From contig NC_081409.1 of NCBI RefSeq assembly GCF_030272615.1, positions 648,554,468-648,618,467 of the forward strand: a stretch of 64,000 nucleotides of DNA, written 5' to 3'. The translations under genes and the position numbers were made by a program. Shown here piece by piece: positions 19,647 through 32,178 of this stretch. Origin of the DNA: Cryptomeria japonica (taxonomy: Eukaryota > Streptophyta > Pinopsida > Cupressales > Cupressaceae). Numbering within the stretch: the first letter of the stretch is position 1; every line of letters starts with the position of its first letter. The notes below the pieces were generated by a model that made no database searches, had not been told where the DNA came from, and saw nothing but the letters and a program-made list of their open reading frames with translations.

Positions 19647-21690
19647 GTTTTTAGTTAATGATTTAGATATTTTGCAACATTAGAAAGAAAACTGTTCTTA
19701 TTCAGTTAATTTCCTTTTTTTTAAAGCTTGCAGTGATCTTTTTGCCTTTGAAGGCAGCGAATTTCATTATGCTTTCTATGATATTATGTTATGATAAGAG
19801 TGTATTGAGCGCTAGTTTGTGCTGCTCGGTTTTGTAGAAAATATACAGCATGCTTAAAATTTCTGTATGTAAAATGGCTCTGTTGTAAGTGTTTTTAAAT
19901 TTTTTTTTTTGTTGATATAACTTTGTCATCTTCTGGGACTTTAATTTTCTTTTTCATGTTTTAGCACAACCCTTTGCCATGCCTTTTCCAACTTTATTGA
20001 GTTTCGCATAGGTAATTTTTAATTTAACATCCTTCATTTCTCAATGTATCTTGTTACTTACCTATTCTCTAGGTACACATGGTTTATTAATTTGATTAGC
20101 CAATTTTTTGGTTCATGAACTCCTCTAAAATTTGGCTGAGAATCTCCTTCCTGACTTGGAAACCATTTTCTTACTCAGGCTACTCAAGCCATGTAAATTT
20201 TGTCTATGCTAGATTGGTCTATCCCTCAAACATGCAACTGTATTGGTACTTTTACCTTCATCATAGCGTTTCTCTATTTTACAATCCGTCTTCCTATTTC
20301 TCTACCAATCAGTAGTCTAATTCGTGTTTTTCGTGACATTCTCCACGTTCTACGATTTTGACAAATTCTCCTTGGCGATCCTAGTTTATTTTACTCCCTA
20401 TGTATAGTTGTTTGACTTTGCCCTACTATCATCTGTTGCATTCATATGACTCATTTTGTCTTGGATTCATGCAGCTAGCATCAGAATCCGGATACTTGAT
20501 TGCTCTTTCTTTCTTCTGTTGGTCGCTCCTGCTGATTAGAATGCACGTTAAATTATACACTCTACCTTCTACTTTGTTGGCCTTAGTGAACATCACGTTC
20601 ACATTTGAGACAAATTTATCAAGGCAAAACGATACCATTAAAAGATGAAATGTAAAATCTTTGGTTTAGAAACCTTAGTTAAAGTCATCGTCTTATTTCA
20701 TCATTCTCCTTGACTTCCGAGTTCTGGCGAGTATAATATTATGCAAACGTTAGTCTTGAGTTCTTTTTTAAATAAATCCACATTGCTGCCAAATGTTGGC
20801 AGGACGTTTTTTGAAATTAATTTGCTTTCAGCCTGATACTTAAAATTATAAGAATCTTGATTGTACTTAAAAATCCCTAATTTATTTAGAACCAATATTG
20901 TTGGTGGTAACCCATAAAATGAGTCGGTATGAAAATGACTCTACGAGTCACTGTTCTTTGATATGTCTTTACATAAGAACTTATAGAATATAAGAAAATA
21001 TGTTGCAATGAGCTGCTTTCTTATAAGTAGAAAGTTATACCACTTATTTTCAGTCAATCGCATAATCATTATAAAGTAATAATAAATATATTATGCAACA
21101 ATCATATAAATGTATAGAATTATAAAACATGTTGTATAGTATATATTATGTAACAAAACAATCATATTAAAAAAAGTCAAATTTTATTAAAAAAATAATG
21201 AAAAATTATAATTTAATAATTTCTTTGTCAAACTAGTGACTAATAAAAATAATCTGATTTAGAACTGTATAGGGACATCTCTACTTTTTTTATCACAGAA
21301 GAATTACAGAAATATTGAACTCAAAGTGTTGGGTAGGTTAGCACAAATGCTACAGCTTAAGACCTTTGCCAATGGTCATTGGAAGTGGTGACAATGATGA
21401 TAACAGTGAGTAATACAGCAAATAGGAGGGCTTTGAACAACAGGTCCATAAAAAACTCAAATAAAAATGAGAATAACATAACACTTCATTATTGCCACTA
21501 AGTAGATTAGATTTATAACCACTAATAATACAAGTTGTATGGCTATAGATTCAGAGGTTTATGGTTTCTATTTGAGGAAAGAGCAGTTTTATTGTTACAA
21601 GTGTTTTACAATTGTTCAAATGAAAAGCATTATTATACTTAGAACTGGATAAGCTTCCTTGTGTGCATCATTGATATTGTAGGTTCTTTT
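19647..21690. other. No recognised gene or element
   Basis: AT-rich sequence with no open frame of convincing composition, no LTR pair and no tandem array. Short open stretches at 20115-20315 and 20400-20648 are Leu/Ser/Tyr-rich and look like chance frames. The interval separates element E from Gypsy C. Confidence 0.5.
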
Positions 21691-22495
21691 ATTTGTCATT
21701 GTGATGAGGGCAGAACTCGAGACTTAGAAAACAGAGCAGTAGAGACAACAAAAGATATATTTTATTAGTGATTGAAATTTATTTTCAGTACATGCAATTA
21801 CATTTAGGAGGATTATATTTTCACAGGTTGCAACACATTACGACTTACACAATTTTTTTGGAAAATACCCTTTCTCACAATCCAACTTTTTCAAACCCCA
21901 AAACTCTTACAAGTTTCCTCAAAATGAGTTTTAAATAGCCTCCCTATGGTTTGGAGCCAAAAGTACAATTTGAAATTTGAAATTTGGCGGTTAGACGCCA
22001 AAACTTGAAATTGGAAATTTTGAACTTGAGCCAAATTCGAAAATTAGAAACTTTCCAAAAAGTTGTCCAACTTCCGGAAGCCATAAATTTTGATCTGGTT
22101 GTCCGATTGATGCATCGTTTGAGGCGTTGGAAAGCTCTCAGAGTGTAAATATGTGAAGAGTCCGCTTTGCTAATTACTGCCATTTTTGGGGCCGTTCGGG
22201 CCCATTTAGTGCCTCAACTCTGACTTAGAAGATTTTTCAGGAAACTGAAACTTGAATATCTTTCAAATCTTAAATGATTTTGATCTAATTCTTTCGCTAG
22301 ATTGCTTATTTTTTTGTTCTGAAGCTTCCCACAAATTTCTATATCCATCCGCCTTTGTTTTGAAACTTTCTAAAAATAGCAAGTTGGCTAGAAAAAGTAG
22401 CAAGACAATTTTGAAAGTTGGAATCTCTTATTTGCCCAAATGGGTATCTAGAAATGCAAAAACATTAAAAGAACAACTAGAAAAAAAAGGATTTT
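21690..22495 (-). repeat. Probable 3' LTR of Gypsy C
   Basis: This is non-coding sequence directly after the chromodomain of Gypsy C. On the minus strand it has a TATTTAAA box (21930-21937), a following GAGGAAACTTG segment, and an AATAAA word downstream, as expected of an LTR promoter and polyadenylation region. There is no second copy in the window and no TSD was found, so both ends are approximate. Confidence 0.4.
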
Positions 22496-22499
22496 TTTT

Positions 22500-24230
22500 T
22501 GGGTGATGCAGGATTGCCCTTACACCACCAGACGCTCCTACATCAGACGCTTGGGGTAGTTTGAGAAGTGACCCTATCACGTCTCAGCTGGTCGAGGAAA
22601 ACCCAAACGGTCAATCTCTGCCTTGGACAACCATGATGAATCTTCAACAGGTCTTCCCTTCCATTTCACCAGATATTCCTTTACTGCTTGTTTTTGATAC
22701 TCTTTCTAGCACAGCTATCTAGGATTGCTTCTATATCCTCCTCTAAAGTAGGTGCAAGGATTTTATACTGTTCTATTACTTGCTCCTCTTCTCTGTCACC
22801 TTCATGATATTTTGTTAAATCTGCAATGTTGAACACAGGGGAAATGTTGATTCCATCTGACAACTCTACCTCATATGCACTCCCTGAATCATGCTTATTT
22901 AAAATCTTGTAGGGACCGAACTTCTTCATCCTCAGCTTATTGTAGGTTCCCATTGGAAACATTTCTTTCCTCAAGTGGACCATCACTTCACCTCCAATCT
23001 GGAACTCCTTATTCCTCTTCTGATCTGCCTTCGCCTTATATTGCATATTCATCTTATTAATGTGCTTCCCCACCTTTTCATGTAGATTCTTGATGTAATT
23101 TGCAAAGTCTTCGGCTTTGGCACTTGTATGCTTCTCTTGGTCCATCTTCCTTAATTCTGAAGTGGTTCTTGGATTGCCTCCATAAACAATTTGAAATGAT
23201 GATCTACCAGTGCTCTTGTTGACAGAATTGTTGTAAGCAAATTCTGCCAGTGGTAAGATCAAATCCCATCCCTTGGGTTTATCTCTTATGAAACATCTCA
23301 ATAGATTACCCAGACTCCTGGTCACTACCTCAGTTTGCCCATTAGTTTGTAGATGGTGTACATAATTGAACTTCAACTTTGTTTTCAATTTCTTCCACAA
23401 GGTCCTCCAAAAGTATCCAACCAACTTGGTGTCACGATATGAAACTATACTTTTTGGTAGACCATATAGTCTTACCACCTCCCTTAAAAATAAATCAGCA
23501 ATGTGGACAACATCATGGGTCTTCTGGCATGGGATGAAATGTGCCATCTTTGAAAACCATTCAACCACCACAAATACTAAATTATTTCCTCTTTGTGTCT
23601 TTGGTAAACCAAGAACAAAGTCCATACTTATGTCCTCCCATGGCCTCTTAGGTATTGGTAATGGCTGATATAGCCTTGTATTTTGGCTTACTCTTTTAGC
23701 CACGTGACATACTCTGCAACTTTGCACAATTTTTTTCACATCCTGTGATAATTGAGGCCAATAATAATTTTTATTGATAATGGCAATGGTCTTATCTTGA
23801 CCAAAGTGTCCTACCATTCCTTCACTGTGCTTCTCTTTGATCAAATTCTTGCTCATGGAGCTCCTCGGAATACACAACTGGCTTCCTTAAACAACATGCC
23901 ATCTTGGATTATGAAATCTAGCCAATCTTGTTCTATCCAAAGTAATAGGCTCCTTGCAAGCTTTCCAAGCCTCTGCAAAATTAGGATCTTCAGGATACAA
24001 GGTCTTGAGTTCATTGAAGCCAACCACTTAAAACTTCATTTTTGTCAACAAAGTTTGCCTCCTGCTTAAGCATCTGCAACTCTGTTAGACCTTCCACTCC
24101 TGTCCTTCAAAACAAAAGTATAACTCTGCAAAGACTCTAGCAAATTGGCTCTCGGGATCAAGTGAATTTGCTGGTTGATCTTATTGGTGGTAAATTCTCA
24201 TGTACTTTGTCAGACACAATGTCCTGAAAC
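22500..24230 (-). pseudogene. Gypsy C integrase with chromodomain
   Basis: The main open part is 23877-22681, about 398 codons. It has the HHCC zinc domain (HSEGMVGHFGQDKT, CRVCHVAKR), SMDFVLGLPKT (first Asp), VSYRDTKL (Tyr at the second catalytic Asp), QTNGQTEVVTRSLGNLLR (Glu present), GPYKILNKHD and FNIADLTKYHEGD. After a frame change the chromodomain reads VKEYLVKWKGRPVEDSSWL, ending near 22580. The upstream RNase H/RT region is broken and is cut at 24230 by Copia D. It is a chromovirus-type element related to Gypsy A, and integration-dead because of the Asp-to-Tyr change. Confidence 0.85.
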
Positions 24231-24533
24231 TGTTAAAATAATATTATTATCTTCTATAATGGTCATCTTCTATTTTTAGCAGTTATCTTAGCTGTCGACT
24301 TATTTAGCTATTTAGCTTTTTAGTTAATTAGCTTTTAAGATTTATTTAGCATTCGGCTTTTTCTTTTTAGTTAATTAGCTTTTGAGCTCTATTTAGCGTT
24401 TAGCTTTTTAGTGGTTCACTTTAAATGACTTGTTCTTAATTTAGAACATCGTCCTTGTAATCTCTTTATATACGATTGTATATTGTTGAATAGATTATCC
24501 AATTATTGAATCATTCATTCAATTTATTTTTCA
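24231..24533 (+). repeat. 5' LTR of Copia D
   Basis: The LTR starts TGTTAAAATAATATT and ends TTTATTTTTCA, directly followed by the primer-binding site TGGTATCAGAGCATGG (24534-24549). At 303 bp it holds three imperfect copies of a TTTAGTTAATTAGCTTTT-like segment (24296-24420) and a TTATATAC box near 24467. It inserted into the pol region of Gypsy C. No 3' LTR is present in the window. Confidence 0.82.
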
Positions 24534-25412
24534 TGGTATCAGAGCATGGAAATTAAAAACTTCTAAAGTTTTTTTTATTAAAATTATTCGAAGTTTTTAT
24601 TGAACAGTTTTTTTTTTCAAAACAGTTTTTTTTTTAAAAAAAAAAAAGAGTAGGTTCCTTTTCTCTTCTTGGGCGGATTTTTTTTTTTTGCAAGTTGAAA
24701 ATTTTCCTAGGGTTTCTGCAATTTTCGACTAGGGTTTTGCCCTTTAGTTGAAATTGAAATTTTATTTTGGTTGCAGATTCTTGGTGGGTTTTTCGAGACG
24801 TCAACTGGGTCATCATTAGATTTTTTTGGGTGCATCGTTTTCCGTGCCTCAAATTTTGAGCCTTTAGATCTGCATTTTGTTTTCAGATTCTTGGTGGGTT
24901 TTTCGAGATCTTTTTTGCGTTGGTCTCTGATTTTTATGGGTGCCTCGTTTTCCATGCCTCAAATTTTGTGCCAGCAAATTTGCCTTAGAATTTAAAAATA
25001 GTTCACAATTTTTGCTAACTCTGTGGACGTCGGCAATTTTGCTATCTTCTAGGCACTGTTTATTGTATTTTAAGTTTGTAGAAAATTTTAATTTCTGGGT
25101 TTCTTCCAAACCTCGAAATTCGTGGCTTCGAATTCATGCCAGAATTCTCCTCTAGGGTTTCAGTTTTTTCAGCAACTACTTCTATTCTGATTTTTTAAAA
25201 AATCAGATTCTTTTGTCTCTTGCTTTCACTCAGTTGACTTCGTTCAACCTCGATTTCCGTGATGGCATTTTTGACCAACATCATGTTGGAACACAGTCAT
25301 AAGTTCAACGAACTCAACTACAACACCTGGAAACAACGCATGTTATCAATCTTTGAGTATCGTTGCCTTGATCAACTTGTTTTGGGCAAGGAATCTCGTC
25401 CTACACTCAAGA
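24534..25412 (+). pseudogene. Copia D leader and gag start (truncated)
   Basis: After the primer-binding site, a roughly 710-bp T-rich leader reaches the ATG at 25261. Gag then reads MAFLTNIMLEHSHKFNELNY, NTWKQRMLSIFEYRCLDQLV and LGKESRPTLK. This matches the beginning of Copia B gag position by position, including NTWKQRML and LGKESRP. After about 25412 the homology stops abruptly at an unrelated LTR-like piece. The rest of gag and all of pol are missing. Confidence 0.75.
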
Positions 25413-25680
25413 TCTGATCACACTAGAATATATCGGAGGAAAAACCGAACTCTGCAAAGCACTGATCAGAAAAAACCAAACTGCAAACCAGATCATATGA
25501 TATGATCAATTAAGCTTCCCGGATCACCGAAACCAATACAGAAAGATGTAATGACACTAGAGATACTCCAAACATCGAACTATGATCCCAATAAATCAAT
25601 CTGCAATCACCGGAGCAATAAATCACATGAATATATTGACATAAATGACAACATATCCTAGTAGCAGCAATGTTCAACAT
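25413..25680 (-). repeat. Truncated Copia-type LTR fragment
   Basis: On the minus strand this reads ATGTTGAACATTGC, then TTGTCATTTATGTCAATATA, the near-start signature of many plant Copia LTRs (compare GTCATTGATGTCAA in G and H). It is about 270 bp long, with no coding, between truncated Copia D and the LINE. No partner copy is present. Confidence 0.4.
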
Positions 25681-26036
25681 GGATCCCACCAGATATCACT
25701 TCTGCAGCTGCTAATGTAGGTATGGAGGTTGTGCCGACTCTAGGGTCAGGTCCTAATCTACATGGAGTGCAAGATCAACAGGGGACCTTGAATGATCCTA
25801 TGCAAGATGATATTATTTTGGCTAATTTGGCTAAGGAGGTTTTAGCTTCTAATGAGAGTAAGGGGTCTCCTCAGGGCTTGGGGGTGCAACAACGATTCCT
25901 TAAGAAAGGTCCTTCTGACAACTCTTGCAAATGGCGTAAGAAGGATCTCGAGAAGATCAAGATTACTAGAGATTTATTGGTGGAATCAGGGTCCGTTAAA
26001 CCCATTGATGTTCACTTTTCTCAGTCCCCTCCATGA
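25681..26036 (+). pseudogene. LINE ORF1 C-terminus
   Basis: An open frame from about 25684 reads IPPDITSAAANVGMEVVPTL and ends at the TGA at 26034-26036 with FSQSPP. It is hydrophilic and Lys/Asp/Gln-rich. The stop overlaps the ORF2 start in an ATGA (26033-26036). No zinc knuckle is left, since the conserved part of ORF1 lies upstream of the truncation point. Confidence 0.6.
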
Positions 26037-26800
26037 TTATTCTCTCCTAGAATGTAAGGGGGTTGAATAGCACCTCCCATCAAAAGGCTATTCATGACTT
26101 GGTTGCAGTTCACTCACTAGACATCTTTTATGTTCAGGAGTCTAAGGTTTCTATTGATGTCATGGTTTAGTATGCTTCTCGTATTTGGTATTTTGGTCAA
26201 TGTCAGTGTTAGTGTATTGGATCTTAGGGCAATTTTGGAGGTTTGGCTCTTTTTGGGGATCCATGCAAGATTGCTCCACTTTGGTGGATTTCTAGTCATT
26301 CTTCTATCTCCATGGTTGCTTCCGCTTTGGATTCTAATTACTTATATTTATGCTCCAATTGATATCCATGGTAAAATCCAACTTTGGGCACATATAAGGT
26401 ATGTCCATTCATGTGCTCCTTATTTTCCTTGGATTTTAGGAGGTGATTTTAATTCTGTGTTGAGTTTGGAAGAGAAAAGAGGGGGGTTGCCTAGGTTAGG
26501 GCCAACTTCTGATCTTTTTTGAGCTCAGGTGGATTCTCTTGCTTTAGTGTATGTTAAGCCTTCTAATGGTACTTTCACTTGGAATAATAGACGAAGTAGA
26601 GAGGAAGCAATCTCTGAATGGTTGGATAGGTTTCCTGTCTCCTATTTTTGGGTAGGTGGTAGCTTGGTTACTAGTTTTGAAATTCTCGACTGGAGAGGTT
26701 TTGATCATTGGCCAATTAAATTTTCTGCCTCTTTTTTTGTTGTTCCAAATAATCCTCCTTTAAAATTTCAGCTTAGTGGCATCGGGACTCTTCGTTGCAT
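26033..26800 (+). pseudogene. LINE ORF2 endonuclease domain
   Basis: An APE-type endonuclease would nick target DNA to prime reverse transcription. The start reads MIILS, then a TAG where Trp is expected, then NVRGLNSTSHQKAIHDL and IFYVQESKVS (the Glu of the active site). Later, in shifted frames, come LGGDFNSVLSLEEKRGG, NGTFTWNNRR and LDWRGFDHWPIKF, the last corresponding to the family SDHxPI motif with Ser changed to Phe. Stops and two or more frame changes disrupt it. Confidence 0.78.
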
Positions 26801-28115
26801 GACTTAGTAGCTAAGTGGTGGAGAGAGGGAGGCCCTGCTCATGGCACAACTGTGTATTTCTTTGTTAAGAAACTTCAATATATCAAATATCACCTTAAGA
26901 GATGGAATACTTTCTATTTCAGTAACCTTAAGTCTAGGAAGAGAAATGCTTTGGAACGTCTTGTTGTGATTACTCGCTAGATTTAGGATAATGGTTTCTT
27001 GGATGCTCTAAGAAAAATTGAATCTCAGATTGTGTGAAATATGGAAAAGTGGGAGTTTCATGAGGAGATTTATTGAAAACAGAAGGCTCAGGTTGATTGT
27101 CTTCAAGAAGGGGATATGAATATTGCTTTCTTTCATCATTCTGTTTAGGCTCATCATAATAAGGGGTACATTTCCTCTCTGGTTACCTCTGAAGGACTTC
27201 AGATTTTTTTTGTCGGCTATGTCTCGCAAGGCCCATCAGTTTTACTCTGCTCTTTTTGTTGAAGGTTCCCCTCCTCCTGCTGAGAAGAAGAATTTGATCA
27301 TCTCTTGCATTCCCTGTTGGTCACCAATGTGATGAATGATTCCCTCATTCATCTGATTTCGTTGCCTGAGTTAGAAGAGGTGGTGTTTGGGATGAACAAA
27401 GGTAAAGCTCTAAGCCCGAATGGTTTTACTGTTGAATTTTTCCAGGAGTTTTCGGATATTATTAATCTAGATCTTTTGGAGGTTGTTCGGGAATCTCTTC
27501 GTAGTAAGCAGATGCTTCAAGCCTTCAAATCTACCTTCTTGGTTCTCATTCCCAAAAAGGAAGGAGTTGATAAGCTTGAATTTTTTTGACCTATTGCTCT
27601 TTGTAATGTGGTGTATAAGATTATCGTTAAATTGATTGCAGAGAGGCTCAAAACTTGTCTTCCTGTTGTGATCTCAAAGGAACAAGGGGGTTTTGTGGCT
27701 CGTAAACAAATTCTGGATGGGGTGGTGGTGGCTTCTGAGGCTATTCACTTTATGGAAACTTCAAAGGAGAGATCTATGTTCATCAAATTGGACATGGCCA
27801 ATGCTTACAATAGAGTTAAATGGAGTTTTGTTCAAAAAATACTCTTAGCCTTTGGTTTTAGTCTAGCATGGGTGAGATGGACTATGAGTTGTGTTATTTC
27901 TTCATCTTTCTCGATTATTGTGAATGGAGAACCTTCGGAGCTTTTTGGTGTTTCCTGTGGCCTTCGCTAAGGGGAGTCTCTTCCCCCTTACCTATTTACT
28001 ATTATGGCTGAGGGTGTGGGCAGTTTTCTAAAGTTTTGAGCTTCTCAAGGCTTTATTCATGGGTAGCAATGGGGCAATGGTTTGCCACAACTCTCATATC
28101 TCCAATTTTTGGATG
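26801..28115 (+). pseudogene. LINE reverse transcriptase, 5' part
   Basis: After a decayed linker the RT reads ELEEVVFGMNKGKALSPNGF, TFLVLIPKKEG, PIALCNVVYKIIVKLIAERL (RT block 1), SKEQGGFVARKQILDGV, FIKLDMANAYNRVKWSFV (catalytic Asp) and VNGEPSELFGVSCGLR, followed by a stop where Gln is usual. It ends with LSYLQFLD at 28115, where element J was inserted. The remaining catalytic sequence continues at 32477. Confidence 0.85.
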
Positions 28116-31100
28116 TGTAATGCCCCGCCAGGAACCCTAAAGGAAAACAACACATCTAGGCAACGAAAGGGTGAAATAATTTTTTTTAAAGATCAAGTGC
28201 ATTAATTATAACCATTGCACGTCTAATAACACAACGAAAGACTAACACATGATTTCCTAAGGGTTACCAACGAAGATTAATCATAGATTATATTAACACC
28301 ATGGTTAATCCAATTGTCCATTTAATTAGATAAAGTAAATGCTTAAGTTCAAAACTACACATACATCTAAATTCCATAATGAAAGAATCAAGTATTCCCA
28401 TGCATTCAATTTCCCATAAATCATTTATACATAAGATCAAAGCAACTGAATTAACATACATTCCACTAACATAATATTACAATATCCATAAATACATGGC
28501 TTCCAATAACACCATGGATTACAAAGTTACAATATCAAGGTTACATAAAAGTTTGATACAATGACCACAAGGTCTCAACTGAACAATGATCACGAACAAG
28601 AGCTAGTACATGAACCATGAACCAAGAAACACCAACGAAACTTTTCCTCACCTGAAGATACAATCCAGAACATCTGATGGGAAGTGGCACTACCACCCGA
28701 CCATGTGATTCCGAAATGGAACCACCCCACCGTGCTAGGAGATAGTAGAAAACCCTCAAGCAAGCAAAGTAAGACAAGTACAAAAGAACTACATGACTCC
28801 GCAAACATCCATGTGACTCAACTCACAAACACTAGTGACTCCAAGGAGAGAGTGTCATCGCATAGCTTGATGGTTACCATGGTAGGCCTCCTAGGTCCCG
28901 ACTCTCTATCCTGGTAACCTCTCCTGGCTTTCGGCTCCAACTAAGTCTCATGCGGACCCTACCAATCCTTTCGTGAAGACAAGGTGGTAAGTTTGTCATT
29001 CTAGGCCTTCTCGTAACATTATGAGCCTTGTACTAGCACTTCACCTATGCACGATGTACATTATCTTAATTAATATTTATTTCACTCCCCCCCCAATATA
29101 TTATTAGGTTATCACTTTTTAACTGACTTTCGACGGGTTATCCTATCATCCACTTCGAGCACGACCCTCGCTCGAAGGCCACTCTCTCTCAAAGGATACT
29201 AACAGGAAAGATCTCTCTACGAAAACTTTATGGCGAAACAGACAGCCATAACTAATCTTGACAAACCACAGGTGAAGGATACACAATAACTAACCCAAGA
29301 TTGACCATTTGGAAAAAACACACAATGACTCAAATCAACAAGGTTATACAACAACACCTGACCAAAGAGATATAATAACATAGGACACAATGGCAACTCA
29401 ACCAGAATTGCAACGGAATTAAGCTTGACTGAAAACACCATTTACACAAGATCCTAATACAGACAATCTTTCCTTAAAACAGCTAAATGCATAAATAACT
29501 TGCAATTAAAGATTTTCCAAAAAATAAGAAAATACAATTATATTAATACAAATAAATCAATTTTGTCATTTGTCCAATAAGATTTAAATCAAGCACATAA
29601 AAATTAATCTCCTAATGTTTTGTTCATGATTACTTTACAAATAAACTCGATAGATTGTATCAATAATCTAAATTAAATTCCAAATTCCAAATATAATAAT
29701 ATAATATAATTACATAAATATATATATTCTACGAATATAATATTATATAATTATATCACATTAAAATATATAATAAAAAGGTGATTTAATTTGAAATATC
29801 TTTCATTTCCAAAATAACATAATTAAAACCACATAAAATATTATATACATATATATATAATATATTTTATATTTTTTAATTATTATTATTGTTATTTTTT
29901 TTAATACAATAATCTAAAACAAGTAAATTCTATTTTCACCCAAAATTTATTTCCAATCAAATTTATTTACAGGGAAATTAATTAATACATAATTTCTCCA
30001 AAATAATATAATAAAATAATTTCCCTTAACTTTTAATAATACAATAAATTTAATTAATAATTAAATTTATTTCTATAATAACTAATAATATCACAGATAT
30101 ACACAAATATTAAAAAAGACTGCCATAGCCAAATATCGAAACAAAAATCAAACAAGAGGGAATGATTTCTCTGGTAAATCTCATTCCTCCCAAATCTTGC
30201 AATTTCCATGCACAATAAAAATCTTGGCAAAATTTGCCATAATAACTTTTCTCAAATCTTCTCAAAATTTTAATCTAAAAACACCGAGAAAATAACTTTT
30301 TTCCATAAACCAAAAATTAACTTCAGGAATGAACTTTAGCCAAGAACAAGAAATAATCAGACAGGATTTTAGATTTGATAAACATCTTAACACACACATC
30401 ATTCAGAAAGAAGAAAGAAATAAAATATTTTCTTTAAAACAAACAATCAAACGAAGCCACCCAACTTGGTATAGCTTTCCTAGAAGAAATTTGTAGAAGA
30501 GGACCAATCCTTCAACAAGCTTCCAAATAAATTTCTCTTCACCTAAATCCCTGACTTGTTTCCTGTCTATCCCTAAAATAAAGACCTATTCCCCTTTTTA
30601 AACTAAAATTCTAGGTTGAATATCTTTTTCCCAAAAACCTAAATTTAATAATAAAAGCAATTTTATTTTCATTTCTAATTTTCTAACAAAAGATAAGTTA
30701 ACATGCAATAATTAAAAATCATTATTTTTTCTTTTCTTTTCTCATGCAACTCTAATTAATTTTCTAAATAAAGAAATTAAAGCAATACTTCAATTCTAAT
30801 TAATTCTTTTATTTATTTATTTATTCTTTTATTTATTTAAAATTCTAGGAAACAATAAATGAAATTAATCTAATTTATTTTTCACTAAAATTTAAATAAA
30901 ATATATTTCTAATATCATGCAGCCTGCAACTTAATTTAATAACTTCTTTTTAACTGATTAAATTTATAATCTCAATGCATAAAATGCATAATTCAAAAAT
31001 ACCAACTATGAGATAACTCCATAAATTTAATTAATTAATTAAATACACTAAAACACACAAATTGAACAAACCTCAAGCAAATACTCATAAAAAAATCAAA

Positions 31101-31669
31101 CGACAAAATACGAAAGCCGAACAAACTGGCAGGACGACCAACTAACGACACTCACACGAGTGTAACTGAGTAAAATAGGGTCAACTACTATCTCCTCCAC
31201 TTCCATCGGAAAATATAAGGCACACTCAGACCTGTGAACCCAGGTGGAGACAATACCCCGTACCTACCCGGTACTTGTACCTGCAAAATCCTGCATCACC
31301 GAACCACACATGCATATATACAATATAGAAAACATGACATACACACCGATGAAGGAGAATCACGACGTTCCCTGTCTCACCGAAATGAGTGAAGGAAAAT
31401 TGTCCCCTTGCATCCAATACACTCGCAGATGCACAACATATAATTACACATTGCATAGATAAAGTAAAATGTTAGTACATAGCAATAATCCATAAAATGC
31501 CATAAATCACAAGTACTGAAATACTGCAATAAATTATTCATCTCATATTCAGATAAAGCATGAAATAATGTCATATAAGTCTGAATAACACATCATGGTA
31601 ATATATCCACTGAAAGTAAACAATAATAAAATATGAGTCTAATGAGTTCAAATGAGTAGGGGTACTACA
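28116..31669 (-). repeat. 3' LTR of element J (3.55 kb)
   Basis: It starts TGTAGTACCCC after a GGGGGGGAGAA tract (31670-31680) and ends GGCGGGGCATTACA at 28116. The central part (29500-31050) is extremely AT-rich. It contains runs such as TATTTATTTATTTATT near 30815. Short plus-strand frames (28684-28917) and minus-strand frames (28541-28808) lie inside it and show no recognisable protein. The LTR is very long for an element of this total length. Confidence 0.75.
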
Positions 31670-31679
31670 TTCTCCCCCC

Positions 31680-32025
31680 CAAAACTAGGCTTACTTCTGG
31701 AAGCCTAAAATAAATAAGAATACAACTCTCTCTCCTCTGGAACCTGCTGACGCGACTCCTCAACCTAAGCATGAATAGGCTGCTCAAACTCAGGCCTGTG
31801 GCCTAACCTAGCCAGAACCTCTTGAAACATCTGTCTCAGCTCTTTCCTTTTGGGAACCTGCTCTCCTGCATGCTGAGGATCCTGATGAACTGACTATTTC
31901 GGCTCAACACTCACATGAGTGGGTGGTGGTGAAAGACTGTGATGGTAAGAACCACGGCTCCGTCCTCCACCTCTGCTTCTATTGCGACCACCCGTACGAC
32001 CACCTCCCCTAGCTTTCCTAGCCAT
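31680..32025 (-). pseudogene. Gag-like N-terminal remnant of element J
   Basis: The minus-strand ATG at 32025 gives MARKARGGGRTGG followed by an Arg/Gly/Ser-rich segment. A TAG comes after 43 codons, then readable QDPQHAGEQVPKRKELRQMF and VLARLGHRPEFEQPIHA. The basic Gly/Arg-rich start resembles the first residues of plant Gypsy gag proteins. Nothing of capsid, zinc knuckle or pol follows; the purine tract and LTR come next. This is an internal-deletion derivative that would depend on enzymes from elsewhere. Confidence 0.5.
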
Positions 32026-32164
32026 GACCTAGCACTGAAAATAGAGAACACAGTTCAGATCTATGACAAGGTTAAGACGAGAGATGCAAATATTAAGACC
32101 TAAGTAAAAAGGTCAAACTAGATAGGCTTACTACAAACCCAGAGTACCCAGTGTTGAAACTTGG

Positions 32165-32178
32165 GCTCTGATACCAAA
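32165..32178 (-). other. Primer-binding site of element J
   Basis: The minus strand reads TTTGGTATCAGAGCCC directly after the LTR end ATTACA. This is the initiator-Met type and establishes that J is an LTR element on the minus strand. Confidence 0.85.

Noticed and set aside
20115-20895. Short Leu/Ser-rich frames as small membrane proteins
   Set aside because: AT-rich composition, overlapping antisense frames and no promoter or splice context; they look like chance.
24600-24700. Poly-T/poly-A run as a LINE or processed-gene tail
   Set aside because: It lies in the T-rich leader between the Copia D primer-binding site and its gag ATG.
28541-28917. Open frames on both strands as host exons
   Set aside because: They sit within the 3.55-kb LTR of element J, are mutually antisense, and lack motifs.
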